64,000 nt of DNA, taken from Monodelphis domestica. Taxonomy: Eukaryota > Chordata > Mammalia > Didelphimorphia > Didelphidae. Location: assembly GCF_027887165.1 (NCBI RefSeq), contig NC_077229.1:351776416-351840415 (forward strand), written 5' to 3'. Shown piece by piece: positions 10,405-20,758 of the stretch (within the stretch, counting starts at the first letter, position 1; each line of letters opens with the position of its first letter). The position numbers and the translations under genes are program-made. A model generated the notes under the pieces. That model saw only the letters and a program-made list of their open reading frames with translations. It ran no database searches and was not told the origin of the DNA.

Positions 10405-12609
10405 ATGTGGGTTTATTTTGTATCCTGCAACTTTGCTAAAGTTGTTGATTATTTCAATTAGCTTTTTGGTTGAATCTCTAGGATTCTTTAAGTAGACCAT
10501 CATGTCATCCGCAAAGAGTGATAACTTGGTCTCCTCCTTGCCTATTCTGATGCCTTCAATTTCTTTATCTTCTCTAATTGCTACTGCTAGTGTTTCTAAT
10601 ACAATGTCAAATAGTAGAGGTGATAATGGGCATCCTTGTTTCACTCCTGATCTTATTGGGAATGCATCTAGTTTATCCCCATTGCAGATGATATTAGCTG
10701 TTGGTTTTAGATATATACTGTTTATTATTTTTAGGAATGACCCTTCTATTCCTATGCTTTCTAGTGTTTTTAATAGGAATGGGTGTTGTATTTTATCAAA
10801 GGCTTTTTCTGCATCTATTGAGATAATCATGTGGTTCTTGCTAGTTTGCTTGTTGATGTGGTCAATTATGTGGATGGTTTTCCTAATGTTGAACCAGCCC
10901 TGCATCCCTGGTATGAATCCTACTTGATCATGGTGAATGATCCTTCTGATCACTTGCTGGAGTCTTTTTGCTAGTATCCTATTTAAGATTTTTGCATCTA
11001 TATTCATTAGGGAGATTGGCCTATAGTTTTCTTTCTCTGTTTTTGACCTGCCTGGTTTTGGAATCAGTACCATGTTTGTGTCGTAAAAGGAGTTTGGTAG
11101 AACTCCCTCTTTGCTTATTATGTCAAATAGTTTGTATAGTATTGGGGTTAACTGTTCTCTGAATGTTTGATAGAATTCACAGGTGAATCCATCAGGCCCT
11201 GGGGATTTTTTCTTAGGAAGTTCTTTGATGGCTTGATGGATTTCAATTTCTGATATGGGATTATTTAAGAATTCTATTTCCTCTTCTGTTAGTCTAGGCA
11301 GTTTGTATTTTTGTATATATTCATCCATTTCTCCTAAATTGGTGTATTTATTGCCATATAATTGGGCAAAGTAATTTCTAATGATTGCCTTAATTTCCTC
11401 CTCATTGGAGGTGCTGTCCCCCTTTTCATCTTTAATGCTGTGAATTTGCTTTTCTTCCTTCCTTTTTTTAATTAGATTGACCAGTACTTTGTCTATTTTG
11501 TTTGTTTTTTCAAAGTACCAGCTTCTTGTCTTATTTATTAAATCAATAGTTCTATCACTTTCGATTTTATTAATTTCTCCCTTAATTTTTAGGATTTCTA
11601 ATTTGGTTTTCTGCTGGGGGTTTTTAATTTGATCGCTTTCGAGTTTTTTCAATTGCATTTCCAATTGATTGATCTCTGCTCTCCCTTGTTTGTTAATATG
11701 AGCTTTCAGGGATATGAATTTGCCTCTGATTACCGCTTTGGCTGCATCCCAAAAGGTTTGAAAGGATGTTTCGCCATTGTCATTTTCCTTGATGAAATTA
11801 TTAATTGTTTCTATGATTTCTTCTTTAGCTAAACGGTTTTGGAGTATCATATTGTTTAATTTCCAATTGGTTTTAGATTTGGTTTTCCATGTACCATTAC
11901 TGATCATTATTTTTATTGCCTTGTGATCTGAGAAGGCTGCATTCATTATTTCTGCTTTTTTGCATTTGTGTGCTATGTTTCTGTGACCTAATGTATGGTC
12001 AATTTTTGTGAATGTGCCATGTGGTGCTGAGAAGAAGGTGTATTCCTTTTTATCCCTATTTATTTTTCTCCATATGTCTATTAATTCTAATTTTTCTAAG
12101 ATTTCATTCACTTCTTTTACCTCTTTCTTATTTATTTTTTGATTTGATTTATCTAAATTTGATAATGGTTGGTTTAGGTCTCCCACTAGTATGGTTTTAT
12201 TGTCTATTTCTTCCTTCAATTCTCCTAGTTTCTCCATTAGAAATTTGGGTGCTATATTATTTGGTGCATACATGTTGATTAATGATATTTCTTCATTGTC
12301 TAGGGTCCCTTTTAACAAAATATAATTACCTTCCCTATCCCTTTTGATCAGGTCTATTTTTGCATTGGCTTTATCAGATATCATGATTACCACTCCTGCC
12401 TTCTTTCTATCAGTTGAGGCCCAGAAGGTCTTACTCCATCCTTTAATTCTGACCTTGTGGGTGTCAACCCGCCTCATGTGTGTTTCTTGAAGACAACATA
12501 TGGTAGGGTTTTGGATTCTAATCCATTCAGCTATTCGTCTACGTTTTATGGGTGAGTTCATCCCATTCACGTTCAAAGTTATGATTGTCATTTGTGGACT
12601 CCCTGGCAT

Positions 12610-13138
12610 TTTGATTGCCTTCCCTAATTCTAACCTTTTCTTCTTCGGCTCTACCTTTTAGTCCAGTGATTTACTTTGAATCAGTCCCCCTTGTCCCCTC
12701 CCTTGATGTTTCCCTTTCTAGCCCCTCCCTTTTTGTTCCCTCCCCCTCCCCCCTCTCTTTCCCTCCCTTTTTGTTCTCCCTCTCCCCCTCCCTCCCTTGG
12801 TTTTCCCTTCTCCTTACCCTTGTTGGGTAAGATAGAATTCAAGATCCCAATGGATCTGGATGTTTTTCCCTCTCAGAGTTGATTTCCCTGAGATTGAGGT
12901 TTAAGTAACCCCCCCCCTCTCTTCCTCTCCTTCTTATAGGAGTTTTCTTCCCCTCCCCTTCCCCTGTGAATCTTTGTGTGAGAACCATTATTCTATTTGG
13001 TCTTCCTTTACCCCCTATTTATACATTACATTTTCCCCACATATTAGTATACATAGGTTGATATAAATGTAGTCCTTATAGAAGAGAGTTTGAGTAAAAG
13101 AAGATATCATTTTTCCCCTTTCCTTAATATTTACCTTT
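12610..13138 (-). other. long inter-ORF spacer of L1
   Basis: About 529 bases between ORF1 stop and ORF2 start, pyrimidine-rich on the plus strand (purine-rich on the sense strand), densest at 12700-12980. The second L1 has the matching purine-rich spacer at 51847-52532, so this belongs to the L1 lineage and is not a later insertion. It may carry the signal for ORF2 translation; that is inference. Confidence 0.8.
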
Positions 13139-14062
13139 TCAGGTATTCCTTGCTCTTTGATTTTCGGTATCAAACTTTCCACAGAGCTCTGGTCTTTTCT
13201 TTGCAAAAAGTTGGAAGTCTTCTATTTTGTTGAATGCCCATACTTTCCCTTGGAAGTATATAGTCAGTTTTGCTGGGTAGCTGATTCTTGGTTGGAGACC
13301 CAGCTCTCTTGCCTTTCTGAAGATCATGTTCCATGCCTTACGATCATTCAGCGTAGAACTTGCAAGGTCTTGTGTGACCCTGATTGGCATTCCTTTATAT
13401 CTAAATTGTCTTTTTCTGGCTTCCTGTAGGATTTTTTCTTTTGTTTGATAGCTTTGGAATTTGGCAATTACATTCCTGGGAGTTGTCTTTTGGGGGTTTA
13501 GTGTAGAAGGTGTTCTGTGAGCTCTGTCAGTGGCTGTATTGCCCCCTTGTTCTAGAATCTCTGGGCAATTTTCTTTGATTATATCTTGTATCACCATGTC
13601 CAGTTTGGTGTTTATTTCTGGCTTTTCTGGGAGTCCAATTATTCTTAAATTTTCTCTTCTCCCCCTGTTTTCCAGATCTATCACCTTGTCGGTGAGATAT
13701 TTTATGTTCTCTTCTAATTTCTTGGTGTTTTGGCTTTGCTTTATTAGTTCTTGCTTTAAAGCCTGGTTTTCTTTTACAGTTTGGTCAAACTGGTTTTGTA
13801 GATGCGTGAATTTCTTTTGCATCATTTCCCACTTTTCCTCCCAGAGGGCTTCCATCTTTTTGGTCCTTTCTGATTCAAATTCTTCATGTGTTTGTGGAGA
13901 GTTTCTATTTCCTTTGGAAGATTTTGGAGAATTTTCTTGTATATCTTCTTCTATCTGCTCTGTAATTTGTATTTTGGCTCCATAGAATGTGTCCAGAGTC
14001 GCCCCTTTCTTCTTATTTTTCTTGGTATTTTGGGGCTTCTGTGCTTCTGTGGAGTTTGTCAT
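13139..14062 (-). CDS. LINE-1 ORF1 protein, intact
   Basis: A 307-residue L1 ORF1 protein, the RNA-binding chaperone that coats L1 RNA and forms trimers in the cytoplasmic ribonucleoprotein. A basic, low-complexity N-terminus is followed by a long heptad-rich coiled coil (about 60-130), then an RRM-like domain that begins near ENRGRRENLRIIGLPEKP (about 131-220). The C-terminal domain (about 225-300) contains RQFRYKGMPIRVTQDL and the well-kept stretch SYPAKLTIYFQGKVWAFNK. The start ATG is the first in the frame after the 5' UTR, and length suits the family. There is no internal stop or frameshift. It is transposon coding sequence, not a host gene. Its frame is about 530 bases upstream of ORF2. 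Confidence 0.95.
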   Translation of the reverse strand: MTNSTEAQKPQNTKKNKKKGATLDTFYGAKIQITEQIEEDIQENSPKSSKGNRNSPQTHEEFESERTKKMEALWEEKWEMMQKKFTHLQNQFDQTVKENQALKQELIKQSQNTKKLEENIKYLTDKVIDLENRGRRENLRIIGLPEKPEINTKLDMVIQDIIKENCPEILEQGGNTATDRAHRTPSTLNPQKTTPRNVIAKFQSYQTKEKILQEARKRQFRYKGMPIRVTQDLASSTLNDRKAWNMIFRKARELGLQPRISYPAKLTIYFQGKVWAFNKIEDFQLFAKKRPELCGKFDTENQRARNT

Positions 14063-14400
14063 CTCTGAACGTGGAGGATTGGCTTTTCTTGTCTTTGTCT
14101 GGTGATCAGAGGCTTTAGTCCTGGGCTGATGTTGGTTCTATGAGCGTTCCCTGGGTTAAACTGAATATGCCTCACTGGAACTGGAATGGAAGGGTCGGAC
14201 CACGAGGCCACACTCTCCCCCTGGCTCGATTTCCGGAAGTTGCCTTCAGAATCCCTGGCCGTGAGGCTGTTTCGTCGGCCTGCGGGGGGATGGGCTGCCG
14301 CTTCCCCAAGCTCCGAGAGCACAGACTTTCACTGAGACTTGGATAGCAGGATCCAGCCCGTGAGGCTGTCTTGCCCGCCCTGAGGGTTGCTGTTGTTTTG

Positions 14401-14498
14401 ACCAGCTCTCTGCAGCAGAGGCCCCAGGCAGTAACTTTCACCCGGACCGACCAGCTCTCTGCAGCGGAAGCCCCAGGCAGTAACTTTCACCCGGACTG
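14401..14498 (-). repeat. two 49-bp tandem units in the L1 5' UTR
   Basis: Units 14401-14449 and 14450-14498 both read accagctctctgcagc, then gccccaggcagtaactttca, then cccggac. They differ at only a few positions. Confidence 0.9.
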
Positions 14499-14790
14499 GG
14501 ACTTGGGTAGAAGACCCTGAGGGTTGTTGTTCCTCAGACCCTGCTCTCTGAGCCCGGCGCGGCTGCCGCTTCCGGGAGCCTTGGACTCTGCGCTCCTACC
14601 CCTGAGGTCCGAGGGATCTCGGGTTCTGGCTTTTAAGGGGAGCCGTACCTTTTGAACCGGGTCCAGGTCCAGGAGGAGGGTTCCCAGGGTCTGTGCTGTT
14701 GATCGTTTTGAATTTCGGCGCCTTAGGAGCTTCTAGTTTGAGATCGGTCGGGAAGGGTTTTCCGGAGATCTGAGCTTCAGCTTTCTCTAA

Positions 14791-14801
14791 GCCGCCATCT
14801 T
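14791..14801 (-). promoter_or_regulatory. YY1-like site at L1 5' end
   Basis: The sense strand reads AAGATGGCGGC within the first 25 bases of the element. This is the YY1 core, in the place where human L1 also carries a YY1 site that sets the start of transcription. Confidence 0.75.
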
Positions 14802-14802
14802 A

Positions 14803-14811
14803 ACCGGAAGT
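14803..14811 (+). promoter_or_regulatory. ETS-like site at the L1 5' tip
   Basis: ACCGGAAGT on the plus strand, an ETS-family consensus, at the extreme 5' end of the L1. The second L1 keeps the same 'gacttccgg' at its 5' end. Confidence 0.6.
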
Positions 14812-14813
14812 CC

Positions 14814-14830
14814 TACAATCCTTGTATTTT
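14814..14830. repeat. 17-bp target-site duplication of complete L1 (right)
   Basis: Exact copy of 8443-8459. Confidence 0.95.
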
Positions 14831-16085
14831 ATTTTATGGATTTAAAAGAATTCTTAGTATGGCCTTCATCATGTTTCTAAAAGAGTTTAAAACACTTTCT
14901 TGAGTTTGATTTTAATGAAAAAATAATCAGTTGTTTATTTTTGCCAGTTCAAATTTGAGGAACTTGTGAAATCTATCTGTGATTCAAGTATCCCTCTTAT
15001 TTTCAATTCTGGACCCAACTTACTATCAATTTAATCTGAATGATTGTTCCTCTTGAAGTAATTTGCACTGAATTTGGAACCAAAACACATGGGATTGAAA
15101 ATCTTGCCACTCTCATTTTAATTCTCTGACTTCTTTTGAAGAAATACCTCCCAAGTAGAAAACTCCATTCTCAAGTCCTGTTATTGTTTCCTTTCTTTCC
15201 AAACTAGGAAGTCTAATTAATGTAATTTTAAGGTAGAATTATATTTGATCAAATGTGTATTATGAGTGTGTTTTAAGAAAAAAATGGAGACTGATAAGGG
15301 AACCCTTAATTCACTGAATCTCCTCAATTAACTTAATAAAATTACAAGATGTAAGGAGCAAATAACAGGGTGATGAAGTGTAAAGGTTGTGACACTTTCC
15401 AATTCTGAGTTGTTGACTTCACAATTTGTAATGGGCACAAAACTTTGAGTGGCTTCAAAAAAATGATTTATCTGAAGATTATAATGGATGCAAAACTGGT
15501 GAATTCATTCCTTTCAGATTTTGATAGGCTTTTGTAAATAAATTATAAGAAGTGCTTACTTATGTGTTGTGTGTTTTTTTAACTACTTTGTGAGGTATAA
15601 AGAAGTTCTTCCACTGAGGTTGATGGATTTAGAGAGTAACAAGAAGATGGTTGGCTAAAAGGTCAGCTGTGCCTTGAGTAGCCTTCAAATGCATCAGAAA
15701 ATTCTGTGAACTGAATTATCTCTGACAATTCAGAGGAGAGTCAGGTTGAGAGAAACAACTCAGTCCTTGAGAACTAATCACTCTGTTTTGTTTTTCCTTA
15801 CACCTCCTTCAGAGGCCATCAAAGGGAATGGGAAAGAATTTATATAGTTCTCCTCCACTAAAACATCCCTCTTTCTGTCAATGACATCTTATTACAGAGT
15901 AAATTTACTAGTCGAGTGTTACAATTTTATCTATTGTACTTTATTGCTTACATCTTTAATACAAATCCTTTGATATATTTAATATTGTCTATTAGCACAT
16001 ATATCTTCAGTTTATGCTGGTACTGTTCTTTCTAACTCCATTTTCATTAATTGTAATTCCATTTTACAATGTGTTTCATCACAGG
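14831..16085. other. single-copy sequence, no gene seen
   Basis: AT-rich, no coding potential, no family recognised. Confidence 0.55.
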
Positions 16086-16290
16086 GTAATAGACAGAGTG
16101 CTAGATTTGAAGTAAAATAAATGGGTTCAAATTGTGATTCTTACATTTACTAGTTCTGTGATTATGGGAATTCAGAAACTCTCTAAACCTCAAGTCCTTT
16201 ATTGGAAGATAATTATACATGTATTATTGACTTGAAGGGATTTTATGGGCCTCAATGCAATATATTATTATCAATTGTTGTAATCATTTT
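16086..16290 (+). mobile_element. MIR-like SINE
   Basis: Order of MIR motifs: 'agacagagtgctagatttga', 'gggttcaaattgtgattctt', 'ctagttctgtgattatggg'. Diverged and old. Confidence 0.7.
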
Positions 16291-16499
16291 GATTATTTTG
16301 GGGGTTGATAATCTTAAAGGACAAATGAGGTAATTCCATTGTCATAGTAAGAAAAATTACAGAAATATTGAGAGAATTTTACATTTTTAATTTTTTCAAT
16401 GTTTTTTGTTATCTTTTAAAATGAATCTTTAAATGTTCATGGGATAATCTGATTGAACTTGCTCTTACACAATGCTCACTTAAAATTCATAGCATCACA

Positions 16500-16705
16500 G
16501 TTTTAGAATTTGATTTTTCCCCTAGAGATTATCTCATCAACCATTACTACTATTTCCATTTTATTAATGAGGAAAATGAGATATAAAGAGGATGTGACTT
16601 ATCCAGTGGCAAAAAAGGTTATAAATGATAGAAATGGGGTTTGAACTGAACTTTTATGACTATAAATTCAGGTTCATTCCCTTGTGCCACATTGCCTCAT
16701 AACCA
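16500..16705 (-). mobile_element. MIR-like SINE, antisense
   Basis: Reverse-complement MIR order: 'ccattttattaatgaggaaa', 'gtgacttatccagtggc', 'ggggtttgaact', ending 'tgccacattgcctcat'. Confidence 0.72.
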
Positions 16706-17787
16706 TTTATTATCTTCTTATTTAAATTTTCAGAAATTTATTTATAATAGAAAATGGTGTTGAAGTTCATTGTTACCTCTCTCCACATTTTCAGGTTATT
16801 AAATATCAACTATCTTCAAGGTTTCTAGGATTTGATCCACTTTGTGGAGATTTGTTTACAATAGTTAAGCTGTTATGAGAAATAATCATAGAAAACTTCA
16901 CTGACTCTTGCTCATTCCTATTTTCATTTTTTTAGTATCAGTATTAAATTTGAATGGGTCAGGCCTTTACTATTTTATTGTTCCTTATATTATCTCCTTT
17001 GAGATACTAGTATTTTTTATCTTTGCACTAAGTCAACTTGTATACATATAGCAATCATCATTGACTAACTGTTTCATGCTCATTAGAGCTTATGCTTCCC
17101 ATATTTAAAAAAACCCAGAAAACTTCATATTTTCTTATTTAAGAAGATATTCTTGGAAAAGAGGAATGAGGAAAATATGTGTAATCTTCAAACATTTTGT
17201 CATTATTTCTTAATCTTGAGCCACATTTTCCTACTTTTTAAACATTCCTCTCTCTGCTCCTTTTTGTATTAAAATCATGAAGAATCAAAGTAATTGTTCA
17301 TTTATTCTGGAAAGTCTTTTTGAATTTATCATCTATCATCACTTCTTCTTAAATAGATTTTAGTTCATAAACTCCAAAAACATAGGTAGGTAGATGAAAT
17401 TCTTTCCAATGCCTTTAGCTACTGAGGAATCAACCAGACAGACAATAGGAACAACTACCACTTTTACTTTCTTTATTTGACTTTCCAAGGAGAGCCTCAG
17501 TCATATTTTTATTTAGCTGCCAAATATACTTAAGCATTTAGTTTCATATATAGCAACAAAACAAGAATAATTTTATTATGGATCTCTAGTGATATGTAGT
17601 AAGGCTATAACATTTAGAAATCGAGCCGTTAAAATAATTTTTATAGAATATCTGAAAACAGCAAGATTCTTAGCATCTGCTTTCCCTTCTCTATTTCTTC
17701 TTTTACTTTCACTATAGGAAGGAAGAGTTCTATACAAAGTTGAAGACCTTTGGGAAATTTTTCTTTAGTTCATAGGTTCCTTTTTCT
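16706..17787. other. AT-rich sequence, no gene seen
   Basis: No coding potential or repeat family recognised. Confidence 0.5.
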
Positions 17788-18178
17788 TGTTCAGTCACAT
17801 TCAGTCTTTTATGACTCTTCATGAGCCCATTTGGGGTTTTCTTGGCAAAGATAATGGAGTGGTTCCCAGCTAGGTGACCCTGGGCAAGTAACTTATCCCA
17901 GATTTCCTACCTTTCCTACCTACCAAGGCAGAAGCCTTTGAACTAATGCTATAACAATTCTAAGGCAGAAGGTAAGGGTTTTAAAAATATAATGGAGTGG
18001 TTTTCCATTTCCTTCTCCAGCTTATTTTACAAATATGAAAGTAGAGATAAACAGGTTAAATGACTTTCACAGAGTTACACAGATATTAAGTGTCTGAGGC
18101 CAAATTTGAATTCAGAAATATGTCTTATTGATTCCAGGTTCAGCACCCTATCCACTATACCATCTAGCTGTTCTCATA
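17788..18178 (-). mobile_element. marsupial CORE-SINE interrupted by another SINE
   Basis: The outer element reads 'ttcagtcttttatgactctt', 'catttggggttttcttggca', 'ttttccatttccttctccag', 'gtctgaggccaaatttgaat' and 'tatccactataccatctagc', a marsupial MIR-related SINE in reverse orientation. It is split at 17865-17988 by a second SINE. Confidence 0.85.
17851..18002 (+). mobile_element. nested 5'-truncated SINE with target duplication
   Basis: The inner SINE (17865-17988) has 'cagctaggtgaccctgggca', ends 'ggcagaaggtaagggttt' plus A-rich tail, and is flanked by the 14-base duplication 'ataatggagtggtt' at 17851-17864 and 17989-18002. The duplication lies inside the outer SINE, so the order of insertion is certain. 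Confidence 0.9.
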
Positions 18179-20077
18179 GGTTGCTATTTCCTAAGAAATT
18201 ATCATGTATCATGTAGCTACTGGTAATTAATCCATTCATACTTAACATAGCTGCTCAGCAGAAAAGGGACAGTCGATAATTCAAGTTTCTCTAGATTAAG
18301 AAGCTGACAGAGCTTATATTCTTCTTGCATATTTTTGAGAAACATGAATTACTTCCATATTATAATGAGATATTAACATCAGAAAGATTTTGGAAGAAAT
18401 TGACCCTTATCTAACAAGTGATGAAATCCTTAAGTTCTATAGTCTTAAATATGAAATTATATCAAAAGCTTTAAGAAAAAATTGAAGGTATGCAAGATAA
18501 TAATAAGTTATATATATTATAGTCTTTACAGGTTCAATTGTCCCCATGTTTTAATTTTCCCTCTGAGTATGTGGCTGGCCTTTTTGCTCAGATATCTGGT
18601 TAAGAATTTGTAAGGAGAATTTATGACAATAAGCAGCCTCAATGGGATAGTTCAGTATATTGGAAAACTTTAGACAAAGCTTTAAAATATCTTCAAAATA
18701 TTTTCTCTTATACCTGAAATTCCTTTATAATGCATGATCCAGCTTCCCATATTATTTACTTAAAGGGAATAGGTTAAATATCAATAGGTAAATAACCACC
18801 AATCATACAAAACCATTCCTTTGTCCTCTTTTCCCCTATCCAGAATTTATATTGGAATTTTAAGATTGTAGATTAGGTCTATTTTTCTACACTTATAGGA
18901 AACTCTCCATTTGACATCAATGTTTCTTTTTGGTATCCACTCCAAAATCATGTCTCCTCCAGGATAAGCAGATCATTTGAAATTTCATCACCATGCAGAT
19001 TACCTCACCTTTTGATAATCTAATACACCTTCTCAGGTTAATTGTCTCTCTCCTCTGACTAGAAGACTGGAAGATGGAGGAATAACTCTTCATAGAGCCT
19101 TCCTTTGTACATTTCAGGTACACTTCATTTTACATCAGTTACTCTGGTTTTGATTTCATGAACATGATCCTCATTCTATATTTTCTCCTCTCCCTCCTTT
19201 TTTGATTCCTGTTTTATACTATATTCAGTCAATATATTGCAGGCTTCTGGAGATTATCTTTTTCTTATTTATATCCTCTTCTCTTATCACAGTGCCTGGC
19301 ATTTTTTAGACACTTAACAGTTTATTGAATTTAATTGAAAAAATGTGAGTAAGGAGGACATATCCACCCCACTCATAATATATTTGAAAACAGCATACCT
19401 TTTGTTTCACTGCACAGAACACATGAAAGACAAAGGATTCATAGTAGACAATATTTCATTCCTTCCCCAGTGAGAGTTTCCTCCATTGTCCAGTCCACTT
19501 TCTTAAGAAATTAAACAATGTTGGGAGTTCTACATAGTTAACAGCTGACCTAATGAATACTCTCTTCCCAGAGAAATTATATCAGTATCTATATTATGGT
19601 ATAGACTTAGCATTTTCCACCCCCAAAAATGTATATATCAGGTGGGACCCACACTTGTTCTCTTAATGGTATCAGCCCTTTGACCTTCTTTCAGCTTTTT
19701 TCAGTTCAGGTGTTTGTCTCGTTTCTCACAATTATGATCTGCCCATGAATTTCCCTGTTCTCTGAGAGATACTTTCTTCATACTATCAGCATTCTCTTGT
19801 TTGTATCTAAATGGCTGAATCCTAGAAGTTTCAACATCCCCTTGGAAGGAGGATTTCTTACCTCTCTATGACCAAAGTGATTCTCCTCAATACTACTGTC
19901 AGCTATGATGTCTAAGATCCAGAGGTTCTACTACTTCTTTTATGAGCTGATAAGGACAAAGGCAATAGGAAAAGGAAAGGGATATGGGGCATGGAATTCA
20001 CTGCCCAGGAGCCTGTGTTCAGTGCCAGATCACTGCTCAAGCCTCTTTATATATCCTAATCACTAAACTTCCACTAT
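18179..20077. other. AT-rich sequence, no gene seen
   Basis: No coding potential. At 19240-19335 a short piece ('cacagtgcctggcatttt', 'cttaacagtttattgaattt') resembles the 3' tip of an L2. Confidence 0.5.
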
Positions 20078-20081
20078 CCAC

Positions 20082-20754
20082 TGTAATAAATAATAATAAG
20101 GGACTATATTGATTGATAATTGATAACTAACAGATCAGGCAGTTATCTTCTTTCTTCTGTCCACCCTCCTCCCTCTTTTCCTCCCTTCCTCCCTATTCCT
20201 CCCTCTCTTCAGCCTCCCTTTTCCTCCCCTCCCCCCTTCCTTCTTATTCTTCTGGCTTTCTCTAAATCAACTCAGGGGTGAGTTTATGATGTTTCAAATG
20301 ACATACTTTTCTTCTTCTTTATCTTAAGTAAGGGGTTTATTTGGGGAACACAGGAAGGGATAAGGAATGGAGGTAAGAGGGTTGAGGATTTCCCTAATAC
20401 TACAATGAGTCTTAGGTTGGAGGATTTTGGAATATAGTTTAATTGAGACAAATGACTTCTAGATCTGGAAGTTCAGTCACCATCATCAACAGAGCAAGTC
20501 AGAGAGATATCTGGACTTTTGTCCTTTTTTCTTCTGCCTTCAAATCACAAAACTTCCTTCAGTTTGAGTCTCCAAAGTCCAAGAGAGTAAAAATCAGCTT
20601 TCTTCCATCTTTCAAGGCAACAAGGCTCCACCAAACAGTTGGTTTGCCTCTAACTGCCTTTCTCGGTAACGTTCCAAATAGAACACTCTCATTTGACTGA
20701 CAGCCGCCCCAAACTCAGCTGCTACAAAATCATTCTCAGTTTCTCTCTTCCATA
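20082..20754 (-). mobile_element. solo LTR, two-copy family, copy 1
   Basis: A minus-strand LTR of 673 bases with the duplication ccac at 20078-20081 and 20755-20758. It shares ordered blocks with 38482-39227: the AATAAA region ('aagtaagg-gtttatt'), 'ggtaaga-gg', 'ttcagtcaccatcatcaaca' and 'ttgactgacag'. A CT-rich tract at 20157-20245 is part of it. No internal retroviral genes adjoin. Confidence 0.8.
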
Positions 20755-20758
20755 CCAC

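Larger units (their letters stand above)
8802..12609 (-). pseudogene. LINE-1 ORF2 (endonuclease/reverse transcriptase), two lesions
   Basis: ORF2 protein nicks target DNA and copies L1 RNA at the nick. The first 735 codons are open (12609-10405). They hold the endonuclease, with N13, the catalytic E in QETH (42-44 region) and the motif SDHKAI, and the reverse transcriptase, with GPDGF, LIPKPG and the catalytic FADD at about 699-702. A TAA then interrupts at 10402-10404. The same frame stays open to 10012, where a run of nine A (10021-10029 on the plus strand as T) shifts it by +1. The other frame continues open to TAA at 8802-8804 and carries the cysteine-rich motif CWRGCGKVGTLIHCWW. Total span is about 1,269 codons, full family length. 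Either lesion would stop a full protein, but the first part could still yield endonuclease plus most of RT. Confidence 0.95.
8460..14813 (-). mobile_element. complete LINE-1, near-intact
   Basis: A full L1 of about 6.35 kb on the minus strand. In sense order it has a 751-base 5' UTR (14813-14063), ORF1 (14062-13139), a spacer of about 530 bases with a strong purine bias on the sense strand (13138-12610), ORF2 (12609-8802), and a 3' UTR with a G-rich tract, AATAAA (8473-8478) and a short A tail. Exact 17-bp target duplications flank it. The sense pre-insertion site reads AT/AAAATA, close to the L1 endonuclease preference TT/AAAA. The spacer is far longer than the roughly 60 bases of human L1. 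Only two obvious ORF2 lesions and an identical duplication indicate a fairly recent insertion. Confidence 0.96.
14063..14813 (-). promoter_or_regulatory. L1 5' UTR / internal promoter, CpG-rich
   Basis: The L1 5' UTR, GC-rich with many CpGs in an otherwise CpG-poor window. It starts with an ETS and a YY1 motif and contains a tandem 49-base repeat. By analogy with other mammalian L1s it should act as an internal Pol II promoter. In the genome its CpGs are probably methylated. Confidence 0.8.

Noticed and set aside
10502..13985. Open frames on the plus strand across the complete L1 (for example 10502-10927 and 13530-13985)
   Set aside because: They are antisense shadows of ORF2 and ORF1 on the minus strand.
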